Source of the DNA: Clostridiales bacterium
Lineage (GTDB): Bacteria > Bacillota > Clostridia > Lachnospirales > CAG-274
Assembly (NCBI GenBank): GCA_021200955.1
Contig: JAJQFU010000056.1
Location: 1-62,204 of the forward strand
Length of the DNA: 62,204 nucleotides
Direction: 5' to 3'
In this document: positions 9,805-19,020 of the stretch, one piece after another
Position numbering within the stretch: position 1 is the stretch's first letter
Layout of the letters: each line of letters opens with the position of its first letter
Made by a program: the position numbers and the translations under genes
Notes under the pieces: model-generated
What the model saw: the letters and a program-made list of their open reading frames with translations, nothing else
The model's database searches: none
Told to the model about the DNA's origin: nothing

Positions 9805-10206
9805 ATGAAACTTGTTTATCCGGCTTGTTTTTATCCTAATTCAAGCAGCGGCTTTACTGTAATAGTTCCGGATCTTTTAGGCTGTGTTACCGAAGGCGAC
9901 AATTTTGCCGATGCATTTGAAATGGCTGTAGATGCCGCAAGCGGCTGGGTATTGACTGCTCTTGAAGATTGTGAAGAGCTTCCCGAAGCAAGCAGCTTAA
10001 AAAATGTTAAGGCAGATGACTATAAAGACGGCTTTGTCTGTCCCCTTGTTCTGAATATGGATACCTATGCCGAAAAACACGGCGGAAAATCCGTCAGAAA
10101 AAACTGTACCATTCCCAACTGGCTTAATACCAAAGCCGAAGAAGCTCATATAAATTTCTCGGCTGTCCTTGCGGAAGCCTTAGAGAAAAAACTTAACTTA
10201 GCTTAA
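9805..10206 (+). CDS. hicB: HicB-family antitoxin-like protein, no adjacent HicA
   Basis: About 133 residues. The N-terminal half (YPACFYPNSSSGFTVIVPDL, then GCVTEGDNFADAFEMAVDA) is the degenerate RNase-H-like fold of HicB. The C-terminal tail (NCTIPNWLNTKAEE, then INFSAVLAEAL) reads as a ribbon-helix-helix DNA-binding segment. I place the start at ATG 9805 because AGGAGG (9791-9796) is 8 nt upstream; the in-frame ATG at 9799 is too close to it. HicB normally neutralises and represses with the ~60-residue toxin HicA, but no hicA-like frame is found in the 138 bp upstream or downstream, so this is a solitary antitoxin or regulator. Confidence 0.8.
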   Translation: MKLVYPACFYPNSSSGFTVIVPDLLGCVTEGDNFADAFEMAVDAASGWVLTALEDCEELPEASSLKNVKADDYKDGFVCPLVLNMDTYAEKHGGKSVRKNCTIPNWLNTKAEEAHINFSAVLAEALEKKLNLA

Positions 10207-10215
10207 GCTTAAAAT

Positions 10216-10249
10216 AACCCCTGACGAACTCAATCGACAGGGGTTTTAT
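10216..10249. terminator. Bidirectional intrinsic terminator
   Basis: AACCCCTG (10216-10223), 14 nt loop, CAGGGGTT (10238-10245) followed by TTATT on the plus strand; the minus strand also has a U-rich flank (TTATTTT). It serves the convergent hicB and flavoprotein genes. Confidence 0.8.
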
Positions 10250-10265
10250 TATTGATATTCATTAA

Positions 10266-11822
10266 TTAAAATTTTTCACAGATTTTTTCGGCGCATTTAA
10301 GCCCGTCTACAGCCGCTGACATAATTCCGCCGGCGTAGCCTGCCCCCTCGCCGCAGGGGTACAAGCCCTTAAGCCCCACGCTTTCAAGGCTTTCTCTGTC
10401 TCTTAAAATCCTCACAGGTGAAGATGATCTGCTTTCAACTCCCGTCAGTACACTTCCCTCGGAAGCGAAGCCCTTAATCTGCCTGTCGAAAGCCAAAAGC
10501 CCCTGTCTGAGACTGTCGCAAATAAATTCGGGAAAAAGCTCCTTAAAGTCGGAGGGAACAACCCCCGGCTGATATGTGGGCTTAACTCCGGTTAGGCTCA
10601 GGGTTGCCTTTTCCAAAACAAAGTCCTCTGTGTTTTGAGCCGGAGCAAAATATTTTCTTCCTCCAAGCTCAAAAGCCTTTCTTTCAAGCCTTCTCTGAAA
10701 TTCAACTCCGTCAAGAACTCCCGACCCGAAATCCTCTCTGCCTATACCTACAAGAACCGCAGAATTTGAGTTTTCTCCGTTCCTTAAGAAGTTGCTCATG
10801 CCGTTGGTAACAACTCCCCCTTTTTCCGAAGCCGCCGCCACAACATATCCCCCGGGACACATACAAAATGTATAAACCCCTCTGCCGTCCGGCAAATGCG
10901 TTGCAAGCTTATAGTCTGCGGCGTTTAATACAGCCGCAAAATCGCCGTATCTCGCCCTGTCTATAAACTCCCTTGTATGCTCTATTCTTACCCCTACCGA
11001 AAAGCTTTTCCCTTCCATAACAATTCCGCTGTCATAAAGCATTTTAAAGGTGTCTCTTGCAGAATGACCCAAAGCCAAAACTACCGCTTTTGTGGGCAAA
11101 ACCTCTTCACCGCATAAAACCCCTTTAATCTCCCCTTTTTCGGTCAAAAGCCCTGTCATCTTTCGGTTAAACCTGACTTCTCCGCCGAGACCTATAATTT
11201 CTTCTCTTATATTTTTAACCATTTCCCCCAAGCGGTCTGTGCCTACGTGGGGCTTTGCCTCCCACAGAATTTCTTCCGGAGCACCTTTTTGGACAAAGGT
11301 TTCAAGCACGAACCTTATTCTGGGGTCATTGACCCCTGTAGTCAGCTTTCCGTCGGAAAATGTTCCCGCTCCCCCTTCGCCGAACTGAACATTGTTTTCT
11401 TCGTCAAGGCTGCCGCCCTTAAAAAAACTGTTCACCTGTTTGGTTCTTTCCTCGACCCTTCCCCCTCTTTCCAAAATTATTGGCTTAAGCCCGGCTCTCG
11501 CCAAATAAAGCCCTGCCATAAAGCCCGCAGGCCCGAAGCCAACCACCACAGGGCGGAAATCAAGGCTTTTTTTGTTAATTTTATACTCCAAAAAGACCGC
11601 TTCCGTTACGTCACGTCTTAAAAGCAGTCTCTTTTTATTTTCCGCTTCAAAATCAATTGTCAGATTAAATATAACCCTGTCTTTCTTTCTTGCGTCTATA
11701 CTCTTTTTAAACAGCTTTACGTTTTTTACCTTAGTTTTAAGCTTTTTTTGAAGAAGCTCCCTTAAAAAAGCTTCATTTAGCTCCTGACCCACAGAAATCT
11801 TAACTCCGCTTATTCTGAGCAT
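10266..11822 (-). CDS. FAD-dependent dehydrogenase of the COG2509 type
   Basis: 518-residue cytoplasmic flavoprotein. After ~90 residues of an N-terminal ferredoxin-like alpha/beta segment comes the FAD-binding dinucleotide fold (VVVGFGPAGFMAGLYLARAG, about 92-111) and the family motif NVQFGEGGAGTFSDGKL. A C-terminal FAD motif is GLYPCGEGAGYAGGIMSAAV. This architecture marks the uncharacterised FAD-dependent dehydrogenases (COG2509). The substrate is unknown. It is adjacent (3 bp) to a second, unrelated flavoprotein gene; the pair is probably one transcript. Confidence 0.9.
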   Translation of the reverse strand: MLRISGVKISVGQELNEAFLRELLQKKLKTKVKNVKLFKKSIDARKKDRVIFNLTIDFEAENKKRLLLRRDVTEAVFLEYKINKKSLDFRPVVVGFGPAGFMAGLYLARAGLKPIILERGGRVEERTKQVNSFFKGGSLDEENNVQFGEGGAGTFSDGKLTTGVNDPRIRFVLETFVQKGAPEEILWEAKPHVGTDRLGEMVKNIREEIIGLGGEVRFNRKMTGLLTEKGEIKGVLCGEEVLPTKAVVLALGHSARDTFKMLYDSGIVMEGKSFSVGVRIEHTREFIDRARYGDFAAVLNAADYKLATHLPDGRGVYTFCMCPGGYVVAAASEKGGVVTNGMSNFLRNGENSNSAVLVGIGREDFGSGVLDGVEFQRRLERKAFELGGRKYFAPAQNTEDFVLEKATLSLTGVKPTYQPGVVPSDFKELFPEFICDSLRQGLLAFDRQIKGFASEGSVLTGVESRSSSPVRILRDRESLESVGLKGLYPCGEGAGYAGGIMSAAVDGLKCAEKICEKF

Positions 11823-11825
11823 ATA

Positions 11826-13058
11826 TTAAACCATTCCTTCGCATGCCTTAGCCCCGGCGAGCCAGCCGCTTGACCAAGCCCACTGCAGATTATACCCTCC
11901 GCACTGACCGAAAATATCCAAAATTTCACCGCAGCAGTAAAGCCCCTTAATCTTTTTTGATTCAAGGCTTTCCGAGTGAAATTCTCTCACGGAAGCACCT
12001 CCGGCGGTAGCCTGGGCGTTATTCCAGCCGTTAGCCCCCAAAACCTCAATTTTGAAAAACTTCATTTCGTAGGCTAACGCCCAAATCAAATCTCTTGTCA
12101 AGCTTTTAACAGGAAAAGACAGTTTTTCAATTCCGGCTTTTCGGCAGATTACGTTTCCTATTCTTTTATTCAAAAGCCCTGTGAAAAAGCTTTCCATAGT
12201 CAGGGTATTAAGGCTTTTTGCCCTCATTCTCAGAAGCCCGAAAACCTGAGCTGTTTCATATTCCGGCATAAAATCTATGGACACCTGTGTTTTGCCCTGT
12301 TTCGGAAAATACGCGGAAAGCTGAAAAACAGGCGGTCCCGAAATACCGTAATCCGTAAAGAGAATTTCTCCCTCTTCCTCACGGATTAAGTGATTGTCTG
12401 TTTCAAGCCCAGCCTTTCCCTTAATTTTTATGCCCGAAAGACTTTTCAGGAAGTCGGCTTTAAGTCTCAGCTGAACAAGAGCCGGTGAAAGGTCGGTTAT
12501 TCTGTGACCCAGCTCCTTAAGAAGCTTAAAGCCCGAGCCGTTTGAGCCCAAATCGGGAGAAGCGCACCCTCCGCAGGCTAAAATCACTCTGTCGCCTGAA
12601 AGCTCTTCGCCCTTATATGATAAAACCTTGAAGCCTTTGTCCGTTGGCTTAAGGCTTTTAACGTCAAAGCCCGTTTTTATAATAATTCCGCATTTCTCCG
12701 CTTCAAGCCTTAAGCAGTCCAAAACCGCCGAAGCCTGTTCGCAGTAGGGGTAAAGCTTTCCGTCCTTTTCCTCTTTTGGGAAAACACCTAAGCTGAAGAA
12801 AAAGTCAACGGTTCTGTCTACATCGAACAGCTCAAGGGCAGGCTTCACAAAGGCAGGCTTTTCGCCGAAATAATTTTCTTCGCTGACATTTCTGTTTGTA
12901 TAGTTGCATCTGCCGTTGCCTGTTGCCAAAATTTTTTTGCCCACTCTGGCAAGCCTTTCGCAAATGACAATTTCAACCCTTCCCTTTGAAGCAAAGGAAG
13001 CGCTTATTGCCGCCATAAGCCCGGAAGCTCCGCCGCCTATGATTATAATTCTTTTCAT
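11826..13058 (-). CDS. NAD(P)/FAD-dependent oxidoreductase, HI0933/BaiN-like
   Basis: 410 residues. N-terminal FAD fold IIIGGGASGLMAAISAS (about 4-20), the family motif ILATGNGRCNYTN (about 44-56) and C-terminal GLYCCGEILDIFGQCGGYN plus LQWAWSSG, all typical of the HI0933/YhiN family (COG2081). Some members in bile-acid-converting Clostridia (BaiN) reduce bile-acid intermediates, but most are uncharacterised, so I would not assign a substrate. It sits 18 bp after the LCP gene and 3 bp before the COG2509 flavoprotein. Confidence 0.9.
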   Translation of the reverse strand: MKRIIIIGGGASGLMAAISASFASKGRVEIVICERLARVGKKILATGNGRCNYTNRNVSEENYFGEKPAFVKPALELFDVDRTVDFFFSLGVFPKEEKDGKLYPYCEQASAVLDCLRLEAEKCGIIIKTGFDVKSLKPTDKGFKVLSYKGEELSGDRVILACGGCASPDLGSNGSGFKLLKELGHRITDLSPALVQLRLKADFLKSLSGIKIKGKAGLETDNHLIREEEGEILFTDYGISGPPVFQLSAYFPKQGKTQVSIDFMPEYETAQVFGLLRMRAKSLNTLTMESFFTGLLNKRIGNVICRKAGIEKLSFPVKSLTRDLIWALAYEMKFFKIEVLGANGWNNAQATAGGASVREFHSESLESKKIKGLYCCGEILDIFGQCGGYNLQWAWSSGWLAGAKACEGMV

Positions 13059-13076
13059 TTAACCTTCACCCCAAGC

Positions 13077-14432
13077 CTATGCCGTTTCGCCCACACCCAA
13101 AACAACAACTATATCGCCCTCGTCTGGCATTTCTTCACCTATAATTATCATAGAGTCGCTGAAAAACTCCTGCAAGTCCTGACCTTCCCCTTTATTTTTA
13201 ACATATATTTTGGTTACGTCCGACTTAAGCCCCGTAAAGTCCTTAACAGACTCAACATTAAAGCCCGCTTCATTAAGCCTGTCTCTGAATACCCCCGCAA
13301 GTCCGCTTGTATAACCGCCGTTTAAAACGGTGATTGTCTTGCCTACGGAAGAAATTGTTTCATATGTTTCGCCGTAGCTGCCGTCATAAACACTTCTTAT
13401 CATATAATTCAATGTATCCTCGTCTACCTGATAGCAGCTTACTCCGTCAAGAACCGCAGATGTGCCGGGAACGGTGAAGTTGTCAATTCCATCGGCGTCA
13501 AAGCTACTGAGAACGGAAAAATATTTAACCGCATCCGTTACGCCTATGTTTGTCTTAACGTATTTTATAGCCGCCGTAATATAGGCAGTGGGGTTTGAAA
13601 GTATGTTTTCTTTTTTAACAAGCTCGCTTATAAGGGCTTTAACGAAATCCTGCTGTGTGGAAACTCTGCCCAAATCCTGATTTGCATAGCCCTTTCTGAA
13701 TCTTACAAGCTGCTCGGCCTGTTCGCCGTTAAGGGTTTGAACCCCGGCTTTAAGGTCAATCAAAAAGTCAAACTCGGGGTCATAATAATACATATCCATA
13801 GGCACGTCATATTCTATTCCGCCGATTGAGTCTATGAGATAAGTAAAGGCGTCAAAATCCACAAGGGCATAATAGTCAATATTTATGCCCAAAAGAGCGC
13901 CTACATATTTGGCTGAAAACTCTTCCTTCTGACCCTCCGGGGCATAGTGGTAGACGTGGTTTATCTTCATTTTTCTGCTGCCCGGCTCGGGATATTCCGA
14001 CTGCATAGCATCAAAATCCTCCTCCGTAACCTCTATATAAGAGTCTCTGGGAACAGAAATAAGTGTCAGATTTTCTGTTTTTGAGTTATAATTGAAAACC
14101 ATAATTGTGTCGGTTCGGGTTCCGTCCTCATCGGTGCCGAAAACAACAAGGTTTGTGTATGTAGGCAATATGGGCTTTAAAACATTTGTGAAGGCGTTTG
14201 CCACATCGTTTTCGCCCGAAAAAAAGTCGTCGCCCAAATCCTCATTTATATAGGTATAGCCTATATAACAGCCTATTGCCGCCACATAAACAAACAATAT
14301 GGAAAACAGAACAGTAAAAAACAGACTGAGCTTGCTCTTTTTCTTCTTTCTGCGTTTTTTGCCGCCGGTTTTTCCTTCCCTTTGGGAACGGCTTCCGCTT
14401 CTTTTTATTCCTTTGTCGTCATAATAACTCAT
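13077..14432 (-). CDS. LytR-CpsA-Psr (LCP) family cell-wall protein with LytR_C domain
   Basis: 451 residues. A strongly basic cytoplasmic N-terminus (Lys/Arg-rich, about 11-35), one membrane helix (about 36-57), then the LCP catalytic domain with FGTDEDGTRTDTIMV and VPRDSYIEV (Asp/Arg residues that bind the polyprenyl pyrophosphate), NHVYHYAP and EQLVRFRKGY. The C-terminal ~90 residues match the LytR_C domain (TITVLNGGYTSGLAGVFRDR). LCP enzymes transfer glycopolymers from lipid carriers to peptidoglycan on the outer face of the membrane. Which polymer is attached is unknown. The PspC-domain gene lies 80 bp upstream. Confidence 0.92.
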   Translation of the reverse strand: MSYYDDKGIKRSGSRSQREGKTGGKKRRKKKKSKLSLFFTVLFSILFVYVAAIGCYIGYTYINEDLGDDFFSGENDVANAFTNVLKPILPTYTNLVVFGTDEDGTRTDTIMVFNYNSKTENLTLISVPRDSYIEVTEEDFDAMQSEYPEPGSRKMKINHVYHYAPEGQKEEFSAKYVGALLGINIDYYALVDFDAFTYLIDSIGGIEYDVPMDMYYYDPEFDFLIDLKAGVQTLNGEQAEQLVRFRKGYANQDLGRVSTQQDFVKALISELVKKENILSNPTAYITAAIKYVKTNIGVTDAVKYFSVLSSFDADGIDNFTVPGTSAVLDGVSCYQVDEDTLNYMIRSVYDGSYGETYETISSVGKTITVLNGGYTSGLAGVFRDRLNEAGFNVESVKDFTGLKSDVTKIYVKNKGEGQDLQEFFSDSMIIIGEEMPDEGDIVVVLGVGETA

Positions 14433-14513
14433 AAAAACACTCCATCTTACAGTTCACTTTATTAAATGATATTTCGCTTTTGAAAATGCGAAAATTCTCT
14501 ATATTACATATCA

Positions 14514-14720
14514 TTAAACGTCAATAATTCCGTCATCGGGCGGTATAACAAATATAAGAATAATATATAAGAGAACTATAACTGTTCCGAAGCAGAACAA
14601 AGCCGCAATAACAGTCAAAACTCTTACAATAGTAGGGTCGATTCCGAAATATTCTCCTATGCCGCCGCAGACTCCTGCAAGCAGACGGTTCTCGTTTGAA
14701 CGTTTTAATCTTCTTTTCAT
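14514..14720 (-). CDS. Small PspC-domain membrane protein
   Basis: 68 residues. RLLAGVCGGIGEYFGIDPTI (about 12-31) is the core of the PspC domain and is followed by a hydrophobic helix pair (VLTVIAALFCFGTVIVLLYIILIFVIP). Stand-alone PspC proteins are inner-membrane proteins linked to envelope-stress responses in other bacteria; no PspA or PspF is seen here. The start is supported by AAGGAGA 7 nt upstream. Located upstream of the LCP gene, it could share a transcript. Confidence 0.85.
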   Translation of the reverse strand: MKRRLKRSNENRLLAGVCGGIGEYFGIDPTIVRVLTVIAALFCFGTVIVLLYIILIFVIPPDDGIIDV

Positions 14721-14759
14721 AGGCTTTCTCCTTTTAGTACAGATACCTGAATAACTGAT

Positions 14760-15085
14760 TTTCTTTAAGCGTCGCAGACTTAAATCCGCAGGGTGGGCTT
14801 TGCCCTCGTTGAACCTCGTTTAGCTCATTTATTTATGCGTAAAACGCACAAATAAGATGTCGCTAACGGGTTCTCCTCTTTCGTTGAAAGCCAAAGCTTT
14901 CAACGAGTAAGGAACACTTCCGCAGTGCATCTTTTTTCTGTGTTTACACAGAAATGAATGCACGCAGGCAAGTGTGACGTGGACAGAAACTTTTCTGTGA
15001 AGTTGATACGAAGTATCAACTTTGCGGAAAACTTGATGGTTTCTACCTTAGACTCTTCGAAAAAATGGTATCATTTTTCGAATTA
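14760..15085. repeat. Cluster of short hairpins in the radC-PspC gap (no gene)
   Basis: The 362 bp between the PspC gene and radC holds no convincing ORF but at least six inverted repeats in a row: 14800-14816 (AGGG...CCCT with inner GGGC/GCCC), TTATTTATGCGT/ACGCACAAATAA (about 14829-14855), CGTTGAAAGC/GCTTTCAACG (14882-14905), TTCTGTG/CACAGAA (about 14936-14953), AAGTTGATAC/GTATCAACTT (15000-15022) and TTCGAAAAA/TTTTTCGAA (about 15056-15082). Loops are often GAA or CAAA. The last one may terminate radC, although no clear T-run follows it. Confidence 0.7.
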
Positions 15086-15811
15086 ATTTTTATACTTCAA
15101 ACCGCAAAGCCTGTGAGAAGCAAAGCTGAAGCAGTCGTCTCCGCAGACAATAATATGGTCTAAAACCTTAATACCCAAAGGTTCAAGATAATTTCTAATG
15201 GCGGTGGTCGTGGCAATATCCGGGTTTGAAGGCTTTAAATTACCGTTTGGGTGGTTATGGGCAAGAATTATATAAACCGCCTGTGACTCCAAAACCTTTT
15301 CAACCACGTCCTTCATAGAAATTTCAACGCTGTCGGTTTTGCCCTTTCCTATAACAATGTCTTTAATAAGAGCATTTCTGTTTTGCTTCACGCCGAGACA
15401 GATTATATGAAAAACCTCTGTGTTATCCTTTGTTCTCGAAAACAGCGTCTTTGCATATTTTTGAACATCGTCGGGAGTATCCAAAAACTTGGGGACTTCG
15501 CTTGTCTTTTTTATGTAATATTCCGCAAGGTCGGACATAAGCGAAAGCTGAACCGCCACCTTCTCCGAAACGCCGCATTTTCTCATAAGCTCCCCGGGGG
15601 AAGCCTTAAAAACATTCACAAGGGAGCCGTCAAAGGCGTTTAAAATTTTGTGGGCAATTCCGTTTGTGTCCATTCTTGCGTGATATGAATAAAAAAGCAG
15701 AAGCTCCAGAATTTGGTGATCCTCAAAGCTGTCTATTCCGCCTTCGGCAATATATCTTTTACGCAGTCTGCTCCTGTGTCCTTCGTGGACATTGTCACTA
15801 TTGTTTGGCAT
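15083..15811 (-). CDS. radC: RadC-family (UPF0758) JAB/MPN-domain protein
   Basis: 242 residues. An N-terminal helix-hairpin-helix-like segment (ELMRKCGVSEKVAVQLSL) is followed by the JAB1/MPN metal site: ILAHNHPNGNLKPSNPD has HxHP followed by the downstream Ser and Asp, i.e. the JAMM signature. The old link to recombination repair is not well supported biochemically; the role remains uncertain. Its ATG is immediately adjacent to the topA stop (TAAATG), so the two are translationally coupled in the comM-dprA-topA-radC unit. Confidence 0.92.
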   Translation of the reverse strand: MPNNSDNVHEGHRSRLRKRYIAEGGIDSFEDHQILELLLFYSYHARMDTNGIAHKILNAFDGSLVNVFKASPGELMRKCGVSEKVAVQLSLMSDLAEYYIKKTSEVPKFLDTPDDVQKYAKTLFSRTKDNTEVFHIICLGVKQNRNALIKDIVIGKGKTDSVEISMKDVVEKVLESQAVYIILAHNHPNGNLKPSNPDIATTTAIRNYLEPLGIKVLDHIIVCGDDCFSFASHRLCGLKYKN

Positions 15812-17914
15812 TTAGCTTTCCTCTGAAACTTCAACATCCTTTTTATAACCGCAGCCGCTGCCGGAGCAGACGATTTTTTTGTTTTTGCCGCCTTTTTCCA
15901 CAAGGGGACTTCCGCATTCAGGGCAAAGCTCCCCTGTGGGCTTATTCCACGAAATAAAGTCACAGTCCGGGTTGTTTTCGCAGCCGTAAAAAATTCTGCC
16001 CTTTTTGCTCTTTTTAATGAGAACTCTTCCTCCGCATTTGGGGCATTTAACCTTTGCGTCCTCATAATAGGGCTTAGTGTTTCTGCATTCGGGAAAACCG
16101 GGGCAAGCCAAAAACTTGCCGTATCTGCCGAATTTTATAACCATATTTCTTCCGCAGACCTCGCAGATTTCGTCCGTCTCCTCCTCTTTTACGGTAACGT
16201 CCGACTGGTTTATCATAGCTGCGTCCAAGAGCTCCTTAAAATGAGGATAGAAGTCTCTCAAAATCTGCTTCCATTCGTGCTTTCCCTCTTCAACCTCGTC
16301 AAGCTGTCTTTCCATTTCCGCAGTAAAATCCACATTTACTATGTCACCGAAATTATTTTTCAAAATCTCGTTTACGACAATTCCAAGCTCCGTAGGGTAA
16401 AAAAGCTTGTTTTCCTTCGTGACATAATTCCTTGCGGTAATTATACCTATTGTAGGGGCATAGGTAGAGGGTCTGCCTACGCCGTTTTCTTCAAGGGTTT
16501 TAATAAGCAGAGCCTCGGTATATCTTGCCGGAGGCTGAGTAAAATGCTGTTCCGGCAAAAGCTTCATAGGCTTTAAAATACTGCCCTCATTACATTCCGG
16601 AATTTCCTCCTCAATAACCTTTTCTCCTGCTTTTTCGGCGTTTTTCTTATAAACAAGAAGATAGCCGTCAAACTTTATTCTGCTGCCGCTTGCTGAAAAA
16701 TTATAGTCGCCGTTGGCAATTTTTATGCTTAATGTGTCATAAACGGCGTTGGGCATTTGGCTCGCCACAAATCTGCCCCAAATAAGCTTATAAAGCTTAA
16801 ACTGGTCGTTTGTCAGGCTGTCCTTTACAAGTGAGGGCTTTCTCAAAACCGATGAGGGGCGGATAGCCTCGTGGGCGTCCTGAGCACCTGCTCTGACCTT
16901 ATATTCACGTCTTTCGCCTACATATTTCTCACCGTATTCATCTCTTATAAAGTCACGTGTCTGAATATAGGCTTCGTCCGCAACTCTTACGGAGTCGGTT
17001 CTGATATATGTTACAAGACCTACAGTGCCTTCGCCCTTTATATTAACCCCCTCATAGAGCTGCTGGGCAACGCTCATTGTCTTTTGTGAGGAGAAGTTAA
17101 GCTGCTTAGAGGCCTCCTGCTGCATTGTACTTGTGGTAAATGGGGGAACGGGGTTTCTGACACGGCTGCCCTTTTTTACCTCTTTAACAATATACTCATT
17201 TTTATTAAGGTCGGCTGAAATGGCGTCAGCTTCTTCCTTATTTTTTATTTCGATGCTTTTGCCGTTCTTTCCGCTGAGCTTAGCCTTAAGCTTCTTTCCC
17301 TCCGGGGTTTTAAGGTCAGCCTGTATGCTCCAGTATTCATTGGGTATAAACTCGTCTATTTCGGTCTGTCTGTCGCAAATAAGCTTTAAAGCCACAGACT
17401 GAACTCTTCCGGCGCTTAAGCCCTTTTTAACCTTTGCCCAAAGAAGGGGGCTTATTTTATAGCCCACAATTCTGTCTAAAATACGTCTTGCCTGCTGGGC
17501 GTTTACAAGATCCATATCTATTCGGCGTGCTTCCTTAACGGATTTTTTAACCGCCGTTTTTGTTATTTCATTAAAGGTAACTCTGTGAACTCTCTTATCG
17601 TCCTCGTCAAGCTTTAAGGCGTAGAGCAAGTGCCAGCTTATGGCTTCTCCCTCACGGTCGGGGTCGGTTGCCAGATAGATCTGCTTTGCACTTTTAACCT
17701 CTCGTCTCAGCTTTGCCAAAACCTCACCCTTGCCTCTTATGGTTATATATTTGGGTTCAAAATCATTTTCCACGTCAATACCCAGTTCACTTTTGGGCAA
17801 GTCTCTGACGTGACCCATGGTCGCCTCTATTTTATAGGTCTTTCCCAAAAATTTCTTAAGGGTTTTAGCCTTTGCAGGCGACTCCACAATTACAAGATTA
17901 TTTTCCGAAGCCAA
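15812..17914 (-). CDS. topA: DNA topoisomerase I
   Basis: 700 residues; relaxes negative supercoils through a type IA single-strand passage. The Toprim domain begins VIVESPAKAKTLKKFLG (about 8-24), with acidic residues in TDPDREGEAISWH. The catalytic Tyr lies in VTYIRTDSVRV (about residue 303). The C-terminus has three C4 zinc ribbons (CEVCG...CPGFPEC, CPKCGG...C, CPECGS...CSGSGC), the usual clostridial number. It lies 16 bp downstream of dprA. No abnormality noted. Confidence 0.97.
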   Translation of the reverse strand: MASENNLVIVESPAKAKTLKKFLGKTYKIEATMGHVRDLPKSELGIDVENDFEPKYITIRGKGEVLAKLRREVKSAKQIYLATDPDREGEAISWHLLYALKLDEDDKRVHRVTFNEITKTAVKKSVKEARRIDMDLVNAQQARRILDRIVGYKISPLLWAKVKKGLSAGRVQSVALKLICDRQTEIDEFIPNEYWSIQADLKTPEGKKLKAKLSGKNGKSIEIKNKEEADAISADLNKNEYIVKEVKKGSRVRNPVPPFTTSTMQQEASKQLNFSSQKTMSVAQQLYEGVNIKGEGTVGLVTYIRTDSVRVADEAYIQTRDFIRDEYGEKYVGERREYKVRAGAQDAHEAIRPSSVLRKPSLVKDSLTNDQFKLYKLIWGRFVASQMPNAVYDTLSIKIANGDYNFSASGSRIKFDGYLLVYKKNAEKAGEKVIEEEIPECNEGSILKPMKLLPEQHFTQPPARYTEALLIKTLEENGVGRPSTYAPTIGIITARNYVTKENKLFYPTELGIVVNEILKNNFGDIVNVDFTAEMERQLDEVEEGKHEWKQILRDFYPHFKELLDAAMINQSDVTVKEEETDEICEVCGRNMVIKFGRYGKFLACPGFPECRNTKPYYEDAKVKCPKCGGRVLIKKSKKGRIFYGCENNPDCDFISWNKPTGELCPECGSPLVEKGGKNKKIVCSGSGCGYKKDVEVSEES

Positions 17915-17930
17915 TGTAATTGTCCTCCTT

Positions 17931-19016
17931 TTATATCAACTGATATTTCGCACCGGGCAGCTTGGCAATTAAACCGTTCATTTCAAGGCTTAAAAGAATA
18001 AGCTGCACCTCCGAAATATCAAGTCCTGTTTTCAAAATAATTTCTTCAAGAGAAGCATCTCCCGAATTTATACAATCATAAACCAATTTTTCTGAATTTT
18101 CAAGACATATTTTTTCTTTGGTCAAATTTTTTTCTTCATCGGGGTTAATGCCTACGGCAAAAAATGCGTCGGAAGCCTCGGTCATAAGGGATGCGCCGCT
18201 TTTAATAAGGGCGTTTGTACCCTTGCTTGCGGCTGAATTAATACTGCCGGGAACGGCAAAAACCTCTCTGCCGAAGTCAACGGCTAAATTCGCCGTAATC
18301 AGCGAGCCGCCTCTTTCCATAGCTTCCACAACCACAACCGCCATTGAAAGTCCGGCTATAATTCTGTTCCTTTCGGGAAAGTATCTTCCGTTGGCTTTTT
18401 CGTCAAGGGGATATTCGCTTAAAACGCAGCCGTTTTCCTCAATGCGTTTCATCAAAAACTCATTTGTTTTGGGGTAGCACACATTCACGCCGCAGCCCAA
18501 AACCGCAATTGTTTTTCCGCCTGCCTTAAGCGCCCCTCTGTGGCTTGCGCTGTCTATGCCGTCTGCCATTCCGCTGACAACAACCACGCCCTTCTCTGCA
18601 AAATCGCCGGCAATTTTTTCAGCCGCCGCCATTCCGTAGGGTGTAGCCTTTCTCGTGCCTACCATACTGACGGTTTTTTCCTTCAAGACGCTTTTGTCGC
18701 CCTTTAAATATAAGCCGAAGGGTGCGTCATAAACCTCTCTCAATATTTCGGGATAAATTCCGTCTCCCTTTATTATATATTCAACTCCGCTGTTATAAAC
18801 CCTGTCTGCATATTTTTTAAGCTTTTCGGGGTCTCTGTTTTCGCAAAGCTCATCTATGTTTTTGTCGCTTAAGCCATTAATCTGCTCAAAGATCTTTCTC
18901 GGTGTTTTGAAAAGCTCCTCAGCCGAGCCGAATTTGTGCAGCAGCACGTCTCTTTTGTGGTGGGCAATGTTTCTTAACATTGCAAGCCACATTAAATATT
19001 CCTTTTCTCCAATCAT
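17931..19016 (-). CDS. dprA: DNA processing protein DprA
   Basis: 361 residues. The central Rossmann-like DNA-binding domain has VSMVGTRKATPYGM, VVVSGMADGIDSASHRGAL, TIAVLGCGVNVCYPKTN and a PERNRIIAGLS segment, diagnostic of DprA/Smf, which loads RecA on incoming single-stranded DNA. An N-terminal helical HhH-like region and a C-terminal winged-helix-like domain (about 300-360) are present. It sits 4 bp after comM and upstream of topA, a very common clostridial order. Whether the organism is naturally competent cannot be judged here. Confidence 0.96.
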   Translation of the reverse strand: MIGEKEYLMWLAMLRNIAHHKRDVLLHKFGSAEELFKTPRKIFEQINGLSDKNIDELCENRDPEKLKKYADRVYNSGVEYIIKGDGIYPEILREVYDAPFGLYLKGDKSVLKEKTVSMVGTRKATPYGMAAAEKIAGDFAEKGVVVVSGMADGIDSASHRGALKAGGKTIAVLGCGVNVCYPKTNEFLMKRIEENGCVLSEYPLDEKANGRYFPERNRIIAGLSMAVVVVEAMERGGSLITANLAVDFGREVFAVPGSINSAASKGTNALIKSGASLMTEASDAFFAVGINPDEEKNLTKEKICLENSEKLVYDCINSGDASLEEIILKTGLDISEVQLILLSLEMNGLIAKLPGAKYQLI

Positions 19017-19020
19017 AAAA

